Source: Thermohalobaculum sp039805905 (GTDB lineage Bacteria; Pseudomonadota; Alphaproteobacteria; Rhodobacterales; Rhodobacteraceae). Taken from it: a stretch of 64,000 bases of DNA. The notes under the pieces were generated by a model that made no database searches, was not told the origin of the DNA, and worked only from the letters and a program-made list of their open reading frames with translations. Positions 35,075 to 43,864 of this stretch are shown piece after piece (within the stretch, counting starts at the first letter, position 1; each line of letters opens with the position of its first letter). The position numbers were made by a program, and so were the translations under genes. The stretch is taken from assembly GCA_039805905.1 (NCBI GenBank), contig JBDIVM010000002.1:806001-870000 (forward strand), written 5' to 3'.

Positions 35075-36133
35075 GTGACCGACCAGACAACCACCGATAC
35101 CTTCGGCGCCCGCCCGACTGACGGAATCCGGCGCCACGCCGCCGTGACCTCGCTCAAGCGCCGTTTCGTCCGCAACGACCTGATCGCGAGTGCGATCTTC
35201 TTCACTGCACTGCTGGTGCTGCCGGTACTGCCGGCGGTGAAGGGCTGGATGCTCAGCCAGGGATCGCTCATCATCATCTACATCATCGCCGCACTGGGGG
35301 TTCTGGTGCTGGTCGGCTTCACCGGGCTGGTCTCGGTCGGCCACGGCGGCTTTCTGGCCATCGGGGCCTATACCTCGGCGCTCCTGACCGCCCATTTCCA
35401 GGTCGACCTGCTCGTGGGCATCGTCGCAGGCATGCTGATGGCCGGCCTGTTCGGCGCCATGCTGGCGCTCGTGTTCCTCCGCCTGTCCGGAGCGTTCATG
35501 GCCATCGGAACCCTCGGCTTCGCATTCTTCATCGGCACCATGGTCAATAACGTGCCGCTGTTCCAGGGCCGCGACGGAATTCTGCTCGATTCGAATGTCG
35601 TTCTGGGCATCGAGATCGGCGACCATGGATTTTTCTACGTCTCGATGGTCTGCCTCATCCTGGTCACGCTGTTCATTTTCTGCCTGATCAATTCGGGAAC
35701 CGGCCGCGCCCTGATGGCCCTCCGCGATGCCGAGGAAGCGGCGCGGGCGAGCGGCATCGACCGCATGAAATACCGGACGCTGGCCTTCACCGTCAGCGCG
35801 GCGATCACCGGCATCGCGGGCGCGCTGAACGCCCATGTGGTGAACTACGTATCCGCGGAGGTCTATGCCGATATCTGGTATTCGGTCGATATCCTGATGG
35901 CGGTCGTCGTCGGCGGCTCGACAGTGATTTTCGGCCCCTTTCTCGGCGGTGTGTTTGTCGTCATGCTGCCCTTCTTTCTCGAACAGCTTGCCGATTTCTC
36001 GTTCATCATCAAGGGTGTCGTCCTGATCCTGGTGCTCCGCTTCGCACCGGCCGGGATCGCCGAACTGCTGCTTCGCCCGATCAAGAACGCCCGCCGGCGG
36101 ATGCTCCGTCAGGCGGGCGGCTCGACGGTATGA
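35075..36133 (+). CDS. livM: HAAT-family ABC transporter permease, LivM-type (corrinoid locus)
   Basis: A 352-aa permease with VGFTGLVSVGHGGFLAIGAYTSALL and SGTGRALMALRDAEEAARASGIDRMKYRTLAFTVSA. The start is GTG 35075 behind GGGGGC; a 40-residue hydrophilic N-terminus precedes the first helix. A longer upstream frame only shadows livH. It pairs with LivH as the membrane channel. Confidence 0.9.
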   Translation: MTDQTTTDTFGARPTDGIRRHAAVTSLKRRFVRNDLIASAIFFTALLVLPVLPAVKGWMLSQGSLIIIYIIAALGVLVLVGFTGLVSVGHGGFLAIGAYTSALLTAHFQVDLLVGIVAGMLMAGLFGAMLALVFLRLSGAFMAIGTLGFAFFIGTMVNNVPLFQGRDGILLDSNVVLGIEIGDHGFFYVSMVCLILVTLFIFCLINSGTGRALMALRDAEEAARASGIDRMKYRTLAFTVSAAITGIAGALNAHVVNYVSAEVYADIWYSVDILMAVVVGGSTVIFGPFLGGVFVVMLPFFLEQLADFSFIIKGVVLILVLRFAPAGIAELLLRPIKNARRRMLRQAGGSTV

Positions 36134-36146
36134 TGACGGGGCCGGG

Positions 36147-36917
36147 ATGACCGAGCATCTGCGCTGCGAGAGCATCCGGGTCACCTTCGGGGGCGTCGTT
36201 GCCTGCGACAATCTCAGCCTTTCGGTTCCGAAGGGCAAGATCGTCGGGCTCATCGGTCCCAACGGAGCCGGAAAGACGACGCTCTTCAATGTCCTGACCA
36301 AATTCCAGCCCTACGACCGCGGCCATGTGTATTACGAGGGCGTCCCGGTGGACGACCGCAGGGCGCACCACATGGTGCACATGGGCATGGCACGAACCTT
36401 CCAGAACATCCACCTGTTCAAGCATCAGACCACGCTGCGCAACATCATGACGGGCGGACATGTGTTGATGGGCGATCCGCTCCGGGCGATGTTCTGGCTG
36501 CCCGAGGCACGCCGGCGGGAGCGCGAGATCGAGGCGCGGGCACTCGAGATCGCCGAGATCCTGCGTCTCACCGCAGAACTCGACAGCGAAGTCGGCGCGC
36601 TTCCCTATGGCATGCAGAAGCGCGTCGAACTCGGACGCGCCCTGGCGTCGAAACCGACCATCCTGCTGCTCGACGAGCCGGTCGCGGGCTGCAACGACGA
36701 CGAGACCGGGGAGCTGCAGACCCTCATCGCCGAGGTCAACAAGGAAATGGGGATCACCGTGCTTCTGGTCGAACACGACATGAAGATGGTGATGCAGGTC
36801 TGTGACTACATCTACGTGATCAACTTCGGCGCGAATCTGGCCGAAGGAACCCCGGACGTGGTACGCGCCAACCCGGAGGTCATCGCCGCGTATCTCGGCG
36901 TGGAGGACGACGAATGA
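36147..36917 (+). CDS. livG: HAAT-family ABC transporter ATP-binding protein, LivG-type (corrinoid locus)
   Basis: A 256-aa ABC ATPase: Walker A GPNGAGKTT, Walker B ILLLDEPVAGCNDDE, switch LLVEHDMKMVMQVCDYIYVINFG. The signature loop reads LPYGMQKRVELGRAL, typical of LivG. It overlaps livF by 4 bp. Confidence 0.92.
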   Translation: MTEHLRCESIRVTFGGVVACDNLSLSVPKGKIVGLIGPNGAGKTTLFNVLTKFQPYDRGHVYYEGVPVDDRRAHHMVHMGMARTFQNIHLFKHQTTLRNIMTGGHVLMGDPLRAMFWLPEARRREREIEARALEIAEILRLTAELDSEVGALPYGMQKRVELGRALASKPTILLLDEPVAGCNDDETGELQTLIAEVNKEMGITVLLVEHDMKMVMQVCDYIYVINFGANLAEGTPDVVRANPEVIAAYLGVEDDE

Positions 36918-37630
36918 GCGGCCTCCGCGTCACCGGACTTCAGGCCAGCTACGGCCCGGTCACGGCGCTGCGCCAGGTCTCCATCGAGGTGCCGCCGGGT
37001 GGTATCGTCGCCCTTCTCGGCGCAAATGGCGCCGGAAAATCGACGACGCTCAGGTGCATCTCCGGCGTGGTCCGCCCCACGGGCGGCGAGATCGTCTGGG
37101 ATGGCGAATCTGTATCGGGGCGTTCGCCGAACCAGATCACCCGACGCGGCATCGCCCAGGTGCCGGAGGGCCGGCGGATATTCAAGGATCTCACCGTTTC
37201 CGAGAATCTCGCCATGGGAGCCTATACGCGCCGCGACACCGACGAAATCGAGGCCGATCGCGAGAGGGTGCTCGAGCTGTTCCCGCGGCTGAAGGAGCGG
37301 GCCTCGCAACTTGGCGGCTCGCTTTCCGGCGGCGAGCAGCAGATGCTGGCGATCGGCCGTGGACTGATGGCCTCGCCGCGTCTGCTCCTGCTGGACGAGC
37401 CGTCGCTCGGGCTGGCACCGATCGTGGTGGCGCAAATCTTCGAGACGCTGGCTCGGCTGAACAGGGAGCGCGGCATTGCGATTCTGCTGGTCGAGCAGAA
37501 CGTGAAGCTGGCGCTCCGGGTCTCGACCTACGGATACGTGATGCAGTTGGGGCAGGTCGTTGTGTCGGGCTTGTCAGAGGAGCTCCGGAACAACCGGAAG
37601 GTCTTTGAAAGCTATATGGGCGCAGCCTGA
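36914..37630 (+). CDS. livF: HAAT-family ABC transporter ATP-binding protein, LivF-type (corrinoid locus)
   Basis: A 238-aa ABC ATPase: Walker A GANGAGKST, signature LSGGEQQMLAIGRGLM, Walker B LLLLDEPSLGLAP. It completes the ATPase pair of the second importer. The binding-protein gene follows 66 bp later with its own strong ribosome site. Confidence 0.93.
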   Translation: MSGLRVTGLQASYGPVTALRQVSIEVPPGGIVALLGANGAGKSTTLRCISGVVRPTGGEIVWDGESVSGRSPNQITRRGIAQVPEGRRIFKDLTVSENLAMGAYTRRDTDEIEADRERVLELFPRLKERASQLGGSLSGGEQQMLAIGRGLMASPRLLLLDEPSLGLAPIVVAQIFETLARLNRERGIAILLVEQNVKLALRVSTYGYVMQLGQVVVSGLSEELRNNRKVFESYMGAA

Positions 37631-37696
37631 TCCGGGACCGACCCGGCGGGCGAACGTGGAGGCGTGCGACAGCGCGCATCATGATGGGAGGAAGAC

Positions 37697-38887
37697 ATGA
37701 AGACTGAATGGACTGCAATCTTGTCCGCGGCAACGGTTGCCGCTGGACTCAGCCTGGCGCCGGCGTCCGCCGTCGCCCAGAATGCGCCCGGAGTCACCGA
37801 CGACAACATCCTGATCTGCTCGTATCAGCCGATGACCGGCAAGGTGTCGAGCTACTTCCGGATGGGCAAGGGCGCGGACGCCTGGTTCCAGCATGTCAAC
37901 GAGAACGGCGGCGTCAACGGCCGGAAGTTCGAGTTCCTGATGGTCGATGACAAGTACGAGCCGGCACGGACCAAGACCGCCGTGAAGCGGTTCATCGAGC
38001 GCGACGAGTGCTTCGCGATCGTCGCGCCCCTGGGGTCGGCCCCGACGAGCGCGGTGATCGACTACATCGTCGAGCAGAACGTGCCGCTGATCGGTGCGGG
38101 CACGGGCGCGGAGAAGAACCTCAACATCGAGAGCAAGTGGGTCTTCCCGCTCTACCCGAGCTATCACACCGAGGGACAGCAGTTGGTCCGCTTCGCGAAG
38201 GAGGTACTCGGCGCCAGCAAGGTGGCGGTTCTCTACCAGAACGACCCGTCCGGAAAGACGCACATGGCCGGCATCGAATCCGTGCTCGCCGAGTATGGCG
38301 TCCAGATCGTTGCCGCCGAGGGTTACGAGCCGAAAGAGGTTGACGTCTCGGCACAGGTGATCGCCATGAAGGACTCTGGTGCCGAAGCGGTGATCTGCTC
38401 CTGTGCGCCGGAGCCGGCCGCGAAGTTCTACACCGAACGCGCCAAGCTCGGCTGGAACGTGCCGGTCGTGAACGTCTTCTTCGGCAAGAGCCCCAAGGTC
38501 CCGGAACTCGCTGGAGATGCCGCCGTCGATGGCGTCTACTTTGCGACCATCTTCCGCGACTTCGATTCACCGGCGCCGCAGATTCAGGAGGCGAAGGCGA
38601 TCCTTGCCAAGTTCTATCCCGAGGAGGATCCAGATGCGATCCACCTCTGGGGCTTCGCGGGCAGCCAGGTCTTCACCGAGGCGATCCGGCGCATGGGCGA
38701 CGGCCCGATCACCCGCGAAGGCCTGGTCACGACACTGGAAGGCATCGACGACTGGACGGGCAGCGTCGTCCCCAGCGTGACGATCGGTGAAGGCAATGCG
38801 CCTAACCACCTGATCGTGAAGGACATGTCCTACGTCATCTACAAGGACGGCAAGTTCCAGGAGTTCACGCCGCCCTGGATGAAGTGA
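37697..38887 (+). CDS. Periplasmic solute-binding protein of the second importer (Leu/Ile/Val-binding fold)
   Basis: A 396-aa type I binding protein. Signal peptide MKTEWTAILSAATVAAGLSLAPASAVAQ, then GVTDDNILICSYQPMTGKVSSYFRMGKGADAWF. GGGAGGAAGAC precedes ATG. This sub-type often binds aromatic acids, amides or amino acids; the ligand is not evident here. Because methyltransferase genes follow, a methylated compound is a reasonable guess. Confidence 0.87.
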   Translation: MKTEWTAILSAATVAAGLSLAPASAVAQNAPGVTDDNILICSYQPMTGKVSSYFRMGKGADAWFQHVNENGGVNGRKFEFLMVDDKYEPARTKTAVKRFIERDECFAIVAPLGSAPTSAVIDYIVEQNVPLIGAGTGAEKNLNIESKWVFPLYPSYHTEGQQLVRFAKEVLGASKVAVLYQNDPSGKTHMAGIESVLAEYGVQIVAAEGYEPKEVDVSAQVIAMKDSGAEAVICSCAPEPAAKFYTERAKLGWNVPVVNVFFGKSPKVPELAGDAAVDGVYFATIFRDFDSPAPQIQEAKAILAKFYPEEDPDAIHLWGFAGSQVFTEAIRRMGDGPITREGLVTTLEGIDDWTGSVVPSVTIGEGNAPNHLIVKDMSYVIYKDGKFQEFTPPWMK

Positions 38888-38897
38888 GCCAGCACAG

Positions 38898-38922
38898 GGG
38901 AAGGCCCGATCAGGGCCTTCCC
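38898..38922 (+). terminator. Intercistronic hairpin after the second binding-protein gene
   Basis: A perfect 10-bp stem GGGAAGGCCC (38898-38907) and GGGCCTTCCC (38913-38922) with a 5-nt loop GATCA, 10 bp after the stop codon. No U-run. The arrangement copies that of the ureide operon (10964-10992), where a hairpin also follows the binding-protein gene. Confidence 0.6.
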
Positions 38923-39083
38923 GCTCGATTGGGCACGTCATGCTCCGAGCGCATCAGGGGACCGAAGCTGCCGTATGCAGGCGCGCCGGCTTTGCATGTT
39001 ACGCATGTTATCGTCGTGTTTGACCGCAGGATGGGCAGGCGCGCATCGGCAGATATCCTGCGGCAGATGTCTTGGAGGCTAGG

Positions 39084-40469
39084 ATGACGGCAATCATCGG
39101 TCGGGCCATTCCGCCGCAGCGCAAACGCACCCTTGATGCGCTTTCGCTGCGCGAACCGGACAAGGTCCCGGTCGGGCTCTGGGGAACCGTCGAGGGCTAC
39201 CAGAACCTCCGGAAGGGTCTCGGCATGGCCTACAATGCCGACTTCAAGAACTACCGCACCGGGTCCACCACATGGACCACGGACGTCGCGTTCGAAGTGG
39301 ACCTCGCCGAGAAGCTGGACCTCGATTTCATCCGCATCTCGATCGGTCCCTCGGGTGGATCGCCCGGGTTCCGGGAGCTGAAGGTGGACGAGATTCCGGT
39401 GCCGCTGCAGGTGCCGACCCCGGGCTGGGATTCCGAGATCAATGTCGACGAGTGGGGCGTCGTCCGCAAATGGACTCCGCACGAGAACGGCGGCTATTAC
39501 GAGATGATCGGCTATCCGCTCTACGACGCGACGAGCGCCCGGCTGGAGGAGGGCCTGGAAATTCTGCGCGAGTTTCCCTGGCCCGATCCCTGGGACGAGG
39601 CGATGTGGGCGGACAGCCCGATCCCGGGCATGACGCTGCGCGAGTACTGCAAGTATGTGAGGGAAGAGACGCCCTTCGCGCTCATGGGTCAGGGCGGACG
39701 CGGCGGCCTGTTCGAACAGGCCAAGTACATGGTGGGCTACGCCAAGATATTCTCCGACTTCATCGAGAGTCCGGAGTTCCTGGACGCCATGCTGGTCAAG
39801 CTGACCGACCTCGAGATCGAGCACAACAAGGCGTTCCTGACGCATTGCGGCGAATACATCGACTGGTTGCGCATGAGCCCGGAGGACCTGGCCTCCGAGA
39901 AGACCGCCTTCGTCTCGCTGCCGATGTTCGAGACCCAGCTGATGCCCCACTACATGCGGGCGATTCAGGAGACCAAGAAGTTCTACAGGGAGCGGAATCC
40001 GGAAGGGCGGATCCAGTTCCACAGCTGCGGCGCCATCGCCGAGCCTTTCATGCGCGGCCTGATCAAGTGCGGCGTCGATGGCTATGACAGCCTGCCGCCG
40101 AAGGTGGCGCGCCATTCGAACCCGGCAGCCAAGAAGCGCCTGCTCGGCAGGGAGATGTTCTTCTACGGCGGCATCGACGTCCAGGAGACCCTGCCCTGGG
40201 GCACGGTCGACGATGTGCGTCGGGAAGTCCGCCAGCGCATCTGGGAGATGGGGCACGGCGGCGGCTATCTGCTGAGTTCCTCGCACCGACTGGAGCACGA
40301 CGTGCCGGTCGAGAACACCCTGGCGATGATCGGCGAGGCCCGGGAGTACGGTGTTTATCCCCTGCCCGTCGAGCCGCCGGAAGGTGCGGACACGGGCGAA
40401 GGCTACGAGCCCTGGGATCCGAACCCCAAGCGCAAACGCAAGCCCAGACCGGAAGCTGCGGCCGAATAA
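39084..40469 (+). CDS. UroD-family corrinoid methyltransferase 1
   Basis: A 461-aa protein of the uroporphyrinogen-decarboxylase superfamily, the fold of MtaA/MtbA and the N-terminal part of CmuA. It opens with RKRTLDALSLREPDKVPVGLWG. The zinc-type pair His313/Cys315 lies in QFHSCGAIAEPF, and the C-terminal GGGYLLSSSHRLEHDVPVENTLAMI replaces the third zinc Cys by His401. The partner corrinoid gene follows directly. GGAGGCTAGG precedes ATG 39084. It probably transfers methyl to or from the corrinoid protein; the substrate is unknown. True heme-pathway UroD is unlikely given length and context. Confidence 0.85.
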   Translation: MTAIIGRAIPPQRKRTLDALSLREPDKVPVGLWGTVEGYQNLRKGLGMAYNADFKNYRTGSTTWTTDVAFEVDLAEKLDLDFIRISIGPSGGSPGFRELKVDEIPVPLQVPTPGWDSEINVDEWGVVRKWTPHENGGYYEMIGYPLYDATSARLEEGLEILREFPWPDPWDEAMWADSPIPGMTLREYCKYVREETPFALMGQGGRGGLFEQAKYMVGYAKIFSDFIESPEFLDAMLVKLTDLEIEHNKAFLTHCGEYIDWLRMSPEDLASEKTAFVSLPMFETQLMPHYMRAIQETKKFYRERNPEGRIQFHSCGAIAEPFMRGLIKCGVDGYDSLPPKVARHSNPAAKKRLLGREMFFYGGIDVQETLPWGTVDDVRREVRQRIWEMGHGGGYLLSSSHRLEHDVPVENTLAMIGEAREYGVYPLPVEPPEGADTGEGYEPWDPNPKRKRKPRPEAAAE

Positions 40470-40484
40470 CGGAGACTCCCAGAG

Positions 40485-41330
40485 ATGCCCTTGATAATCG
40501 ACACCGAATGCGAGTTCGATCTCGAGGATCTTCAGTACGACATTGAGGATTCCCGCAAGACTGACCGCTGGAACGACGCCCCGCCCGAGATCAAGGATCT
40601 TTTCCACACCATCGAATGGAACATCATCGACGGCGAGCACTCCGGGACGGTCGCGTTGATCGACGCAGCGCTCGATGGCACCGTCAGCGCACGGACGCTG
40701 ATCGCAGGGCCGATGGCTACGGGCATTGCCGAGGTCGGCCGGCGTTTCAAGATGGACGAGTATTTCCTGCCCGAGGTGATGATGTCGGCAAAGTGCATGC
40801 ACGAGGCACTCGGCCGACTGAAGCCGCTGATCATCGCCGAGAAGAGCGAAGAAGTCGGCACCGTCGTCGTCGGCACGGTGCAGGGGGATCTGCACGACAT
40901 CGGCAAGAAGATCGTCGCCATGATGATGGAGGCCGCCGGCTTCACCGTGCACGACCTCGGCGTGACCGTCCCGCCGGAGAAGTTCATTGCGGCGATCCGC
41001 GAACTCAAGCCGCAGATCGTCGGTTTCTCGGCGCTGCTGACGACGACGATGAACATGCAGTGGGAGACCCTGAAGGTCATCGCAGCCGAAGGGCTGCGCG
41101 ACGACGTGAAGGTGTTTGTCGGCGGCGCTCCGATCAGCCAGACCTGGTGCGACAAGATCGGCGCGGATGCCTATGGCATGGACGCCCTGATTGCGGTGGA
41201 GAAGGCGAAGGCCTGCGTGACCCGCCTGAAGAACATGAAGGGCGGCTCGCCCGAACTTCACGCCGCCATGATCGCCATCGACCGCGAGCGCGAGGAGGCC
41301 AAGGCGGCTGCCGCGGCTGCTGCGGAGTGA
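40485..41330 (+). CDS. Corrinoid protein 1 (MtbC/MetH-type B12-binding)
   Basis: A 281-aa protein. Residues about 38-118 are the helical cap domain (TVALIDAALDGTVSARTLIAGPMATGIAEVGRRFKMDEYFLPEVMMSA). The Rossmann B12 domain starts at 124 with the base-off/His-on motif D135-x-H137-x-x-G140 (GDLHDIGKK), then FSALLTTT and VGGAP. It carries the methyl group between UroD methyltransferase 1 and a tetrahydrofolate transferase. The first 40 residues are an acidic extension. The stop is followed 1 bp later by the membrane-protein start. Confidence 0.92.
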   Translation: MPLIIDTECEFDLEDLQYDIEDSRKTDRWNDAPPEIKDLFHTIEWNIIDGEHSGTVALIDAALDGTVSARTLIAGPMATGIAEVGRRFKMDEYFLPEVMMSAKCMHEALGRLKPLIIAEKSEEVGTVVVGTVQGDLHDIGKKIVAMMMEAAGFTVHDLGVTVPPEKFIAAIRELKPQIVGFSALLTTTMNMQWETLKVIAAEGLRDDVKVFVGGAPISQTWCDKIGADAYGMDALIAVEKAKACVTRLKNMKGGSPELHAAMIAIDREREEAKAAAAAAAE

Positions 41331-41331
41331 C

Positions 41332-42456
41332 ATGACGGGCTCGGCCGAGATCGGTGCAGTGACGGGCGGCCTGCGGTTCCGCAATCTTGCATATGGTCTG
41401 GCGCTCGTCCTGTTTGCGGTGGGCCTGGCCGGTCGGAGCCACGTCGCGATCGGCTATGCGCTCTTCCTGATCGCAACCCTCGCGATCCTGTCCGGGGCAG
41501 TCCTTCTCGGCATATTTGCCCTGACCCGATGGTTCGACACGGCCGGCCTTCGCCGGGCCTACGCAGCGGCATTCTGGCTCGGCGCCTGGACCTATGCTCT
41601 TGCGGTCGCCGCCCTTGCCGGATATTTCGCGCACGAGGGTTTGGCGGGCCGGATTGAATGGCGCTACCTGCTGTTCGGCCCCGCCGCGCTGGCCGCGATC
41701 GCGATCCTCGACCTGGGTATCTGGCGGGTCATCGTGCAGCGCAATCTTCCGACCGTCACCCGCTTCGGGGATCTGTGGCGGCGGGAGGCGCTCGACCAGC
41801 CCGCGCTGCGCAGGGCGCTGGTCGACGAGGTGATCCTGCACCGCACCCTGATGACGGTCAGTCCGTTTCGCTGGCTGCGCCATCAGCTGATCTTCTGGGG
41901 CTTCGGGCTCATGTTCCTCATCGAACTGGCCGCTGTCGCCTTCCGCGAAGCCTTTCCCAGCTTCGGCTGGACCGATATCTGGCACCAGCCAACTCATCCG
42001 CTCCGCCTGGCCTTCGACCTCGCCTACGACATGACCGGATTGATGGTCCTGGCCGGGTGCCTGATGGCACTGGCCTTTCGCCTCATGGTTCACGGTCGCG
42101 AGGACCAGAAGTACACGGACACGCCGACCGCCATCTTCCTGCTGCTCGTGGTCCTCACCGGATTTCTTACCGAGGGGGCGCGCCTTTCCGCAGTTGGCAA
42201 TCCGGAGGGATCCTGGGCCTCGTTCGTCGGACTGGCCTTCGCGCCGGTTGCACCGCGCGGCCCCATCGGTACCGACGTCGTCTGGACCGTGCATGCGCTC
42301 GCGGCCTGTGCCTTCATCGCGTATGTTCCTCTGAAGCGCATGGTCCACTCCTGTGCGACGCCAATTGGCCGCCTGGTCAATTCCCAGAAGGGCCTTCTTG
42401 CCGCCAAGAAGGCACGCGTCGTCCGGGGGCTGTGGCGCGGCGCCAGCCAGCGGTGA
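41332..42456 (+). CDS. NarI/HdrE-like membrane electron-transfer protein
   Basis: A 374-aa protein with about eight hydrophobic segments. In the central part RTLMTVSPFRWLRHQLIFWGFGLMF, WHQPTHPLRLAFDLAYDMTGLMVLAGCLMALAFRLMVHG and VVWTVHALAACAFIAYVPLKRMVH spread His residues along helices as in heme b gamma subunits of nitrate reductase and HdrE. It could connect the quinone pool to a cytoplasmic partner. Next to a RACo-type activator it may supply low-potential electrons for corrinoid reduction; this is inference. Heme ligands cannot be assigned firmly. Confidence 0.7.
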   Translation: MTGSAEIGAVTGGLRFRNLAYGLALVLFAVGLAGRSHVAIGYALFLIATLAILSGAVLLGIFALTRWFDTAGLRRAYAAAFWLGAWTYALAVAALAGYFAHEGLAGRIEWRYLLFGPAALAAIAILDLGIWRVIVQRNLPTVTRFGDLWRREALDQPALRRALVDEVILHRTLMTVSPFRWLRHQLIFWGFGLMFLIELAAVAFREAFPSFGWTDIWHQPTHPLRLAFDLAYDMTGLMVLAGCLMALAFRLMVHGREDQKYTDTPTAIFLLLVVLTGFLTEGARLSAVGNPEGSWASFVGLAFAPVAPRGPIGTDVVWTVHALAACAFIAYVPLKRMVHSCATPIGRLVNSQKGLLAAKKARVVRGLWRGASQR

Positions 42457-42534
42457 GCCCGCAGCGCGTGAGCCCGCGCGGAAACGGATGCCCTCATCAT
42501 CGGCAAACTTACCTGTTAGAATTGCCCAGAGCTC

Positions 42535-43755
42535 ATGACGTCTATGCGAACGGAGCGCCCGGTGCCGACCCTCGGAGACATCATCAAGCTGGAGTGCCCG
42601 GACATCGCGCCGGGGATCCTCCGCGCTCGCGAACTGCGCTCCAAGGTAACGGAGGTCTTCATTTCCAGCGGCGCGCCCTGCTCGTCGCGAAACACGATCT
42701 ACAGGGATTGGCCGGGCAAGTCAGAGCGTGTCTTCAAGTGGTTCGTGCTGGAAGACGGGATGGCAATCGGCCTGCAGGGAGAGCTCGGCGCCGTCTCTGG
42801 CATAGCGCGTCACCCGTATAACAAGATCCGGCACATTGACTGGAACCGGCTGCGGACCTGCCGGGTCGTCCATCGGGCGGGAAGCTTCACCAAGGCGGGA
42901 CAGTTGCTTGACCTCACCCAGTCGGCCGTCAGCCGGCAGGTCGCGGCGGTGGAAGCCGAGCTTGGCGGAGACATCTTTCTGCGAAACAACGACGGACTGA
43001 TCCCGACCGAACTCGGCATCAGCTTTCTCGAGACGATCGACGAGATGTGGCGGGCGCTGGAACTCGGGCTCGCGCAGCTCAACGAAATGAAGGACGAACC
43101 ACACGGCCCGCTCACACTGACGACCACCGCGGGCTTCGGGTCGGCCTGGCTTTCCTCACGGATGAAGCGGTTCCACGACCGCTACCCGAACATCGAAGTC
43201 ACGCTGCTCCTCATCGACAACGCCGAGCTGGACCTGCGGCAGCGCGAGGCCGACTGTGCGATCCGGTTCCAGCACCCGACCGAGCCGCGGCTCGTCCGGC
43301 GCTTCATCGACGACTTCTCCTACCACATCTTCGGCTCGCAGGAGTATATCGAGCGGCACGGCATGCCCAAGTCGCTCGACGACCTGGAAAACCATCAGCT
43401 CATCGTCTATGGCGACGGCGTGGGGCAGCCGCCGATCGAGAAGATCAACTGGCTCCTGACCGAAGGGATGCCCCCTGGGACGATGCGCAAGGCCGGCCTT
43501 CGCGTGAACAGCGTCTACGGGATCTATCGCGCGGTCGAGAGCGGCCTCGGGCTTGCGGCACTGCCATTCTACATGAGCGAACGCTCAGCAAAGCTGATCG
43601 AGGTTCTGCCCGATATCGCCGGCCCCTCGATCCCGGTCTACTTCGTCTATCCCGAGGAACTCGGGCCCTCGCGACGGATCGCGGCGCTCCGCGACTTCAT
43701 CGTCGCCGAAATCCAGGCCACTTGGGGAGATCTGAAACGCCAGAGGCTCGCCTGA
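42535..43755 (+). CDS. LysR-type regulator with N-terminal extension
   Basis: A 406-aa protein. Residues 103-162 are a LysR HTH (DWNRLRTCRVVHRAGSFTKAG, LTQSAVSRQVAAVEAELGG); the rest is a substrate-binding domain (LTLTTTAGFGSAW, AIRFQHPTEPRLVRRFI). About 100 residues precede the HTH, far more than usual, and they read as real protein (SRNTIYRDWPGKSERVFKWFV). An internal ATG at 42760 would give a more normal 331 aa. It likely controls module A or the importer, on the same strand. Confidence 0.8.
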   Translation: MTSMRTERPVPTLGDIIKLECPDIAPGILRARELRSKVTEVFISSGAPCSSRNTIYRDWPGKSERVFKWFVLEDGMAIGLQGELGAVSGIARHPYNKIRHIDWNRLRTCRVVHRAGSFTKAGQLLDLTQSAVSRQVAAVEAELGGDIFLRNNDGLIPTELGISFLETIDEMWRALELGLAQLNEMKDEPHGPLTLTTTAGFGSAWLSSRMKRFHDRYPNIEVTLLLIDNAELDLRQREADCAIRFQHPTEPRLVRRFIDDFSYHIFGSQEYIERHGMPKSLDDLENHQLIVYGDGVGQPPIEKINWLLTEGMPPGTMRKAGLRVNSVYGIYRAVESGLGLAALPFYMSERSAKLIEVLPDIAGPSIPVYFVYPEELGPSRRIAALRDFIVAEIQATWGDLKRQRLA

Positions 43756-43864
43756 TTGGACGGCGCCAGGGGCATGCGGATCGCGCATGGCCGCGACGTT
43801 TCCGTTCCTGCTAGCAATGGCAATCCCATCATGGCGAGGCGCTTCAATCGGGCATGACGCAAGC

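Noticed and set aside
38923..39083. Cobalamin riboswitch in front of the UroD methyltransferase gene
   Set aside because: I could not find a B12-box or the conserved core by eye here or before other module genes. A covariance-model scan would be needed to exclude it.
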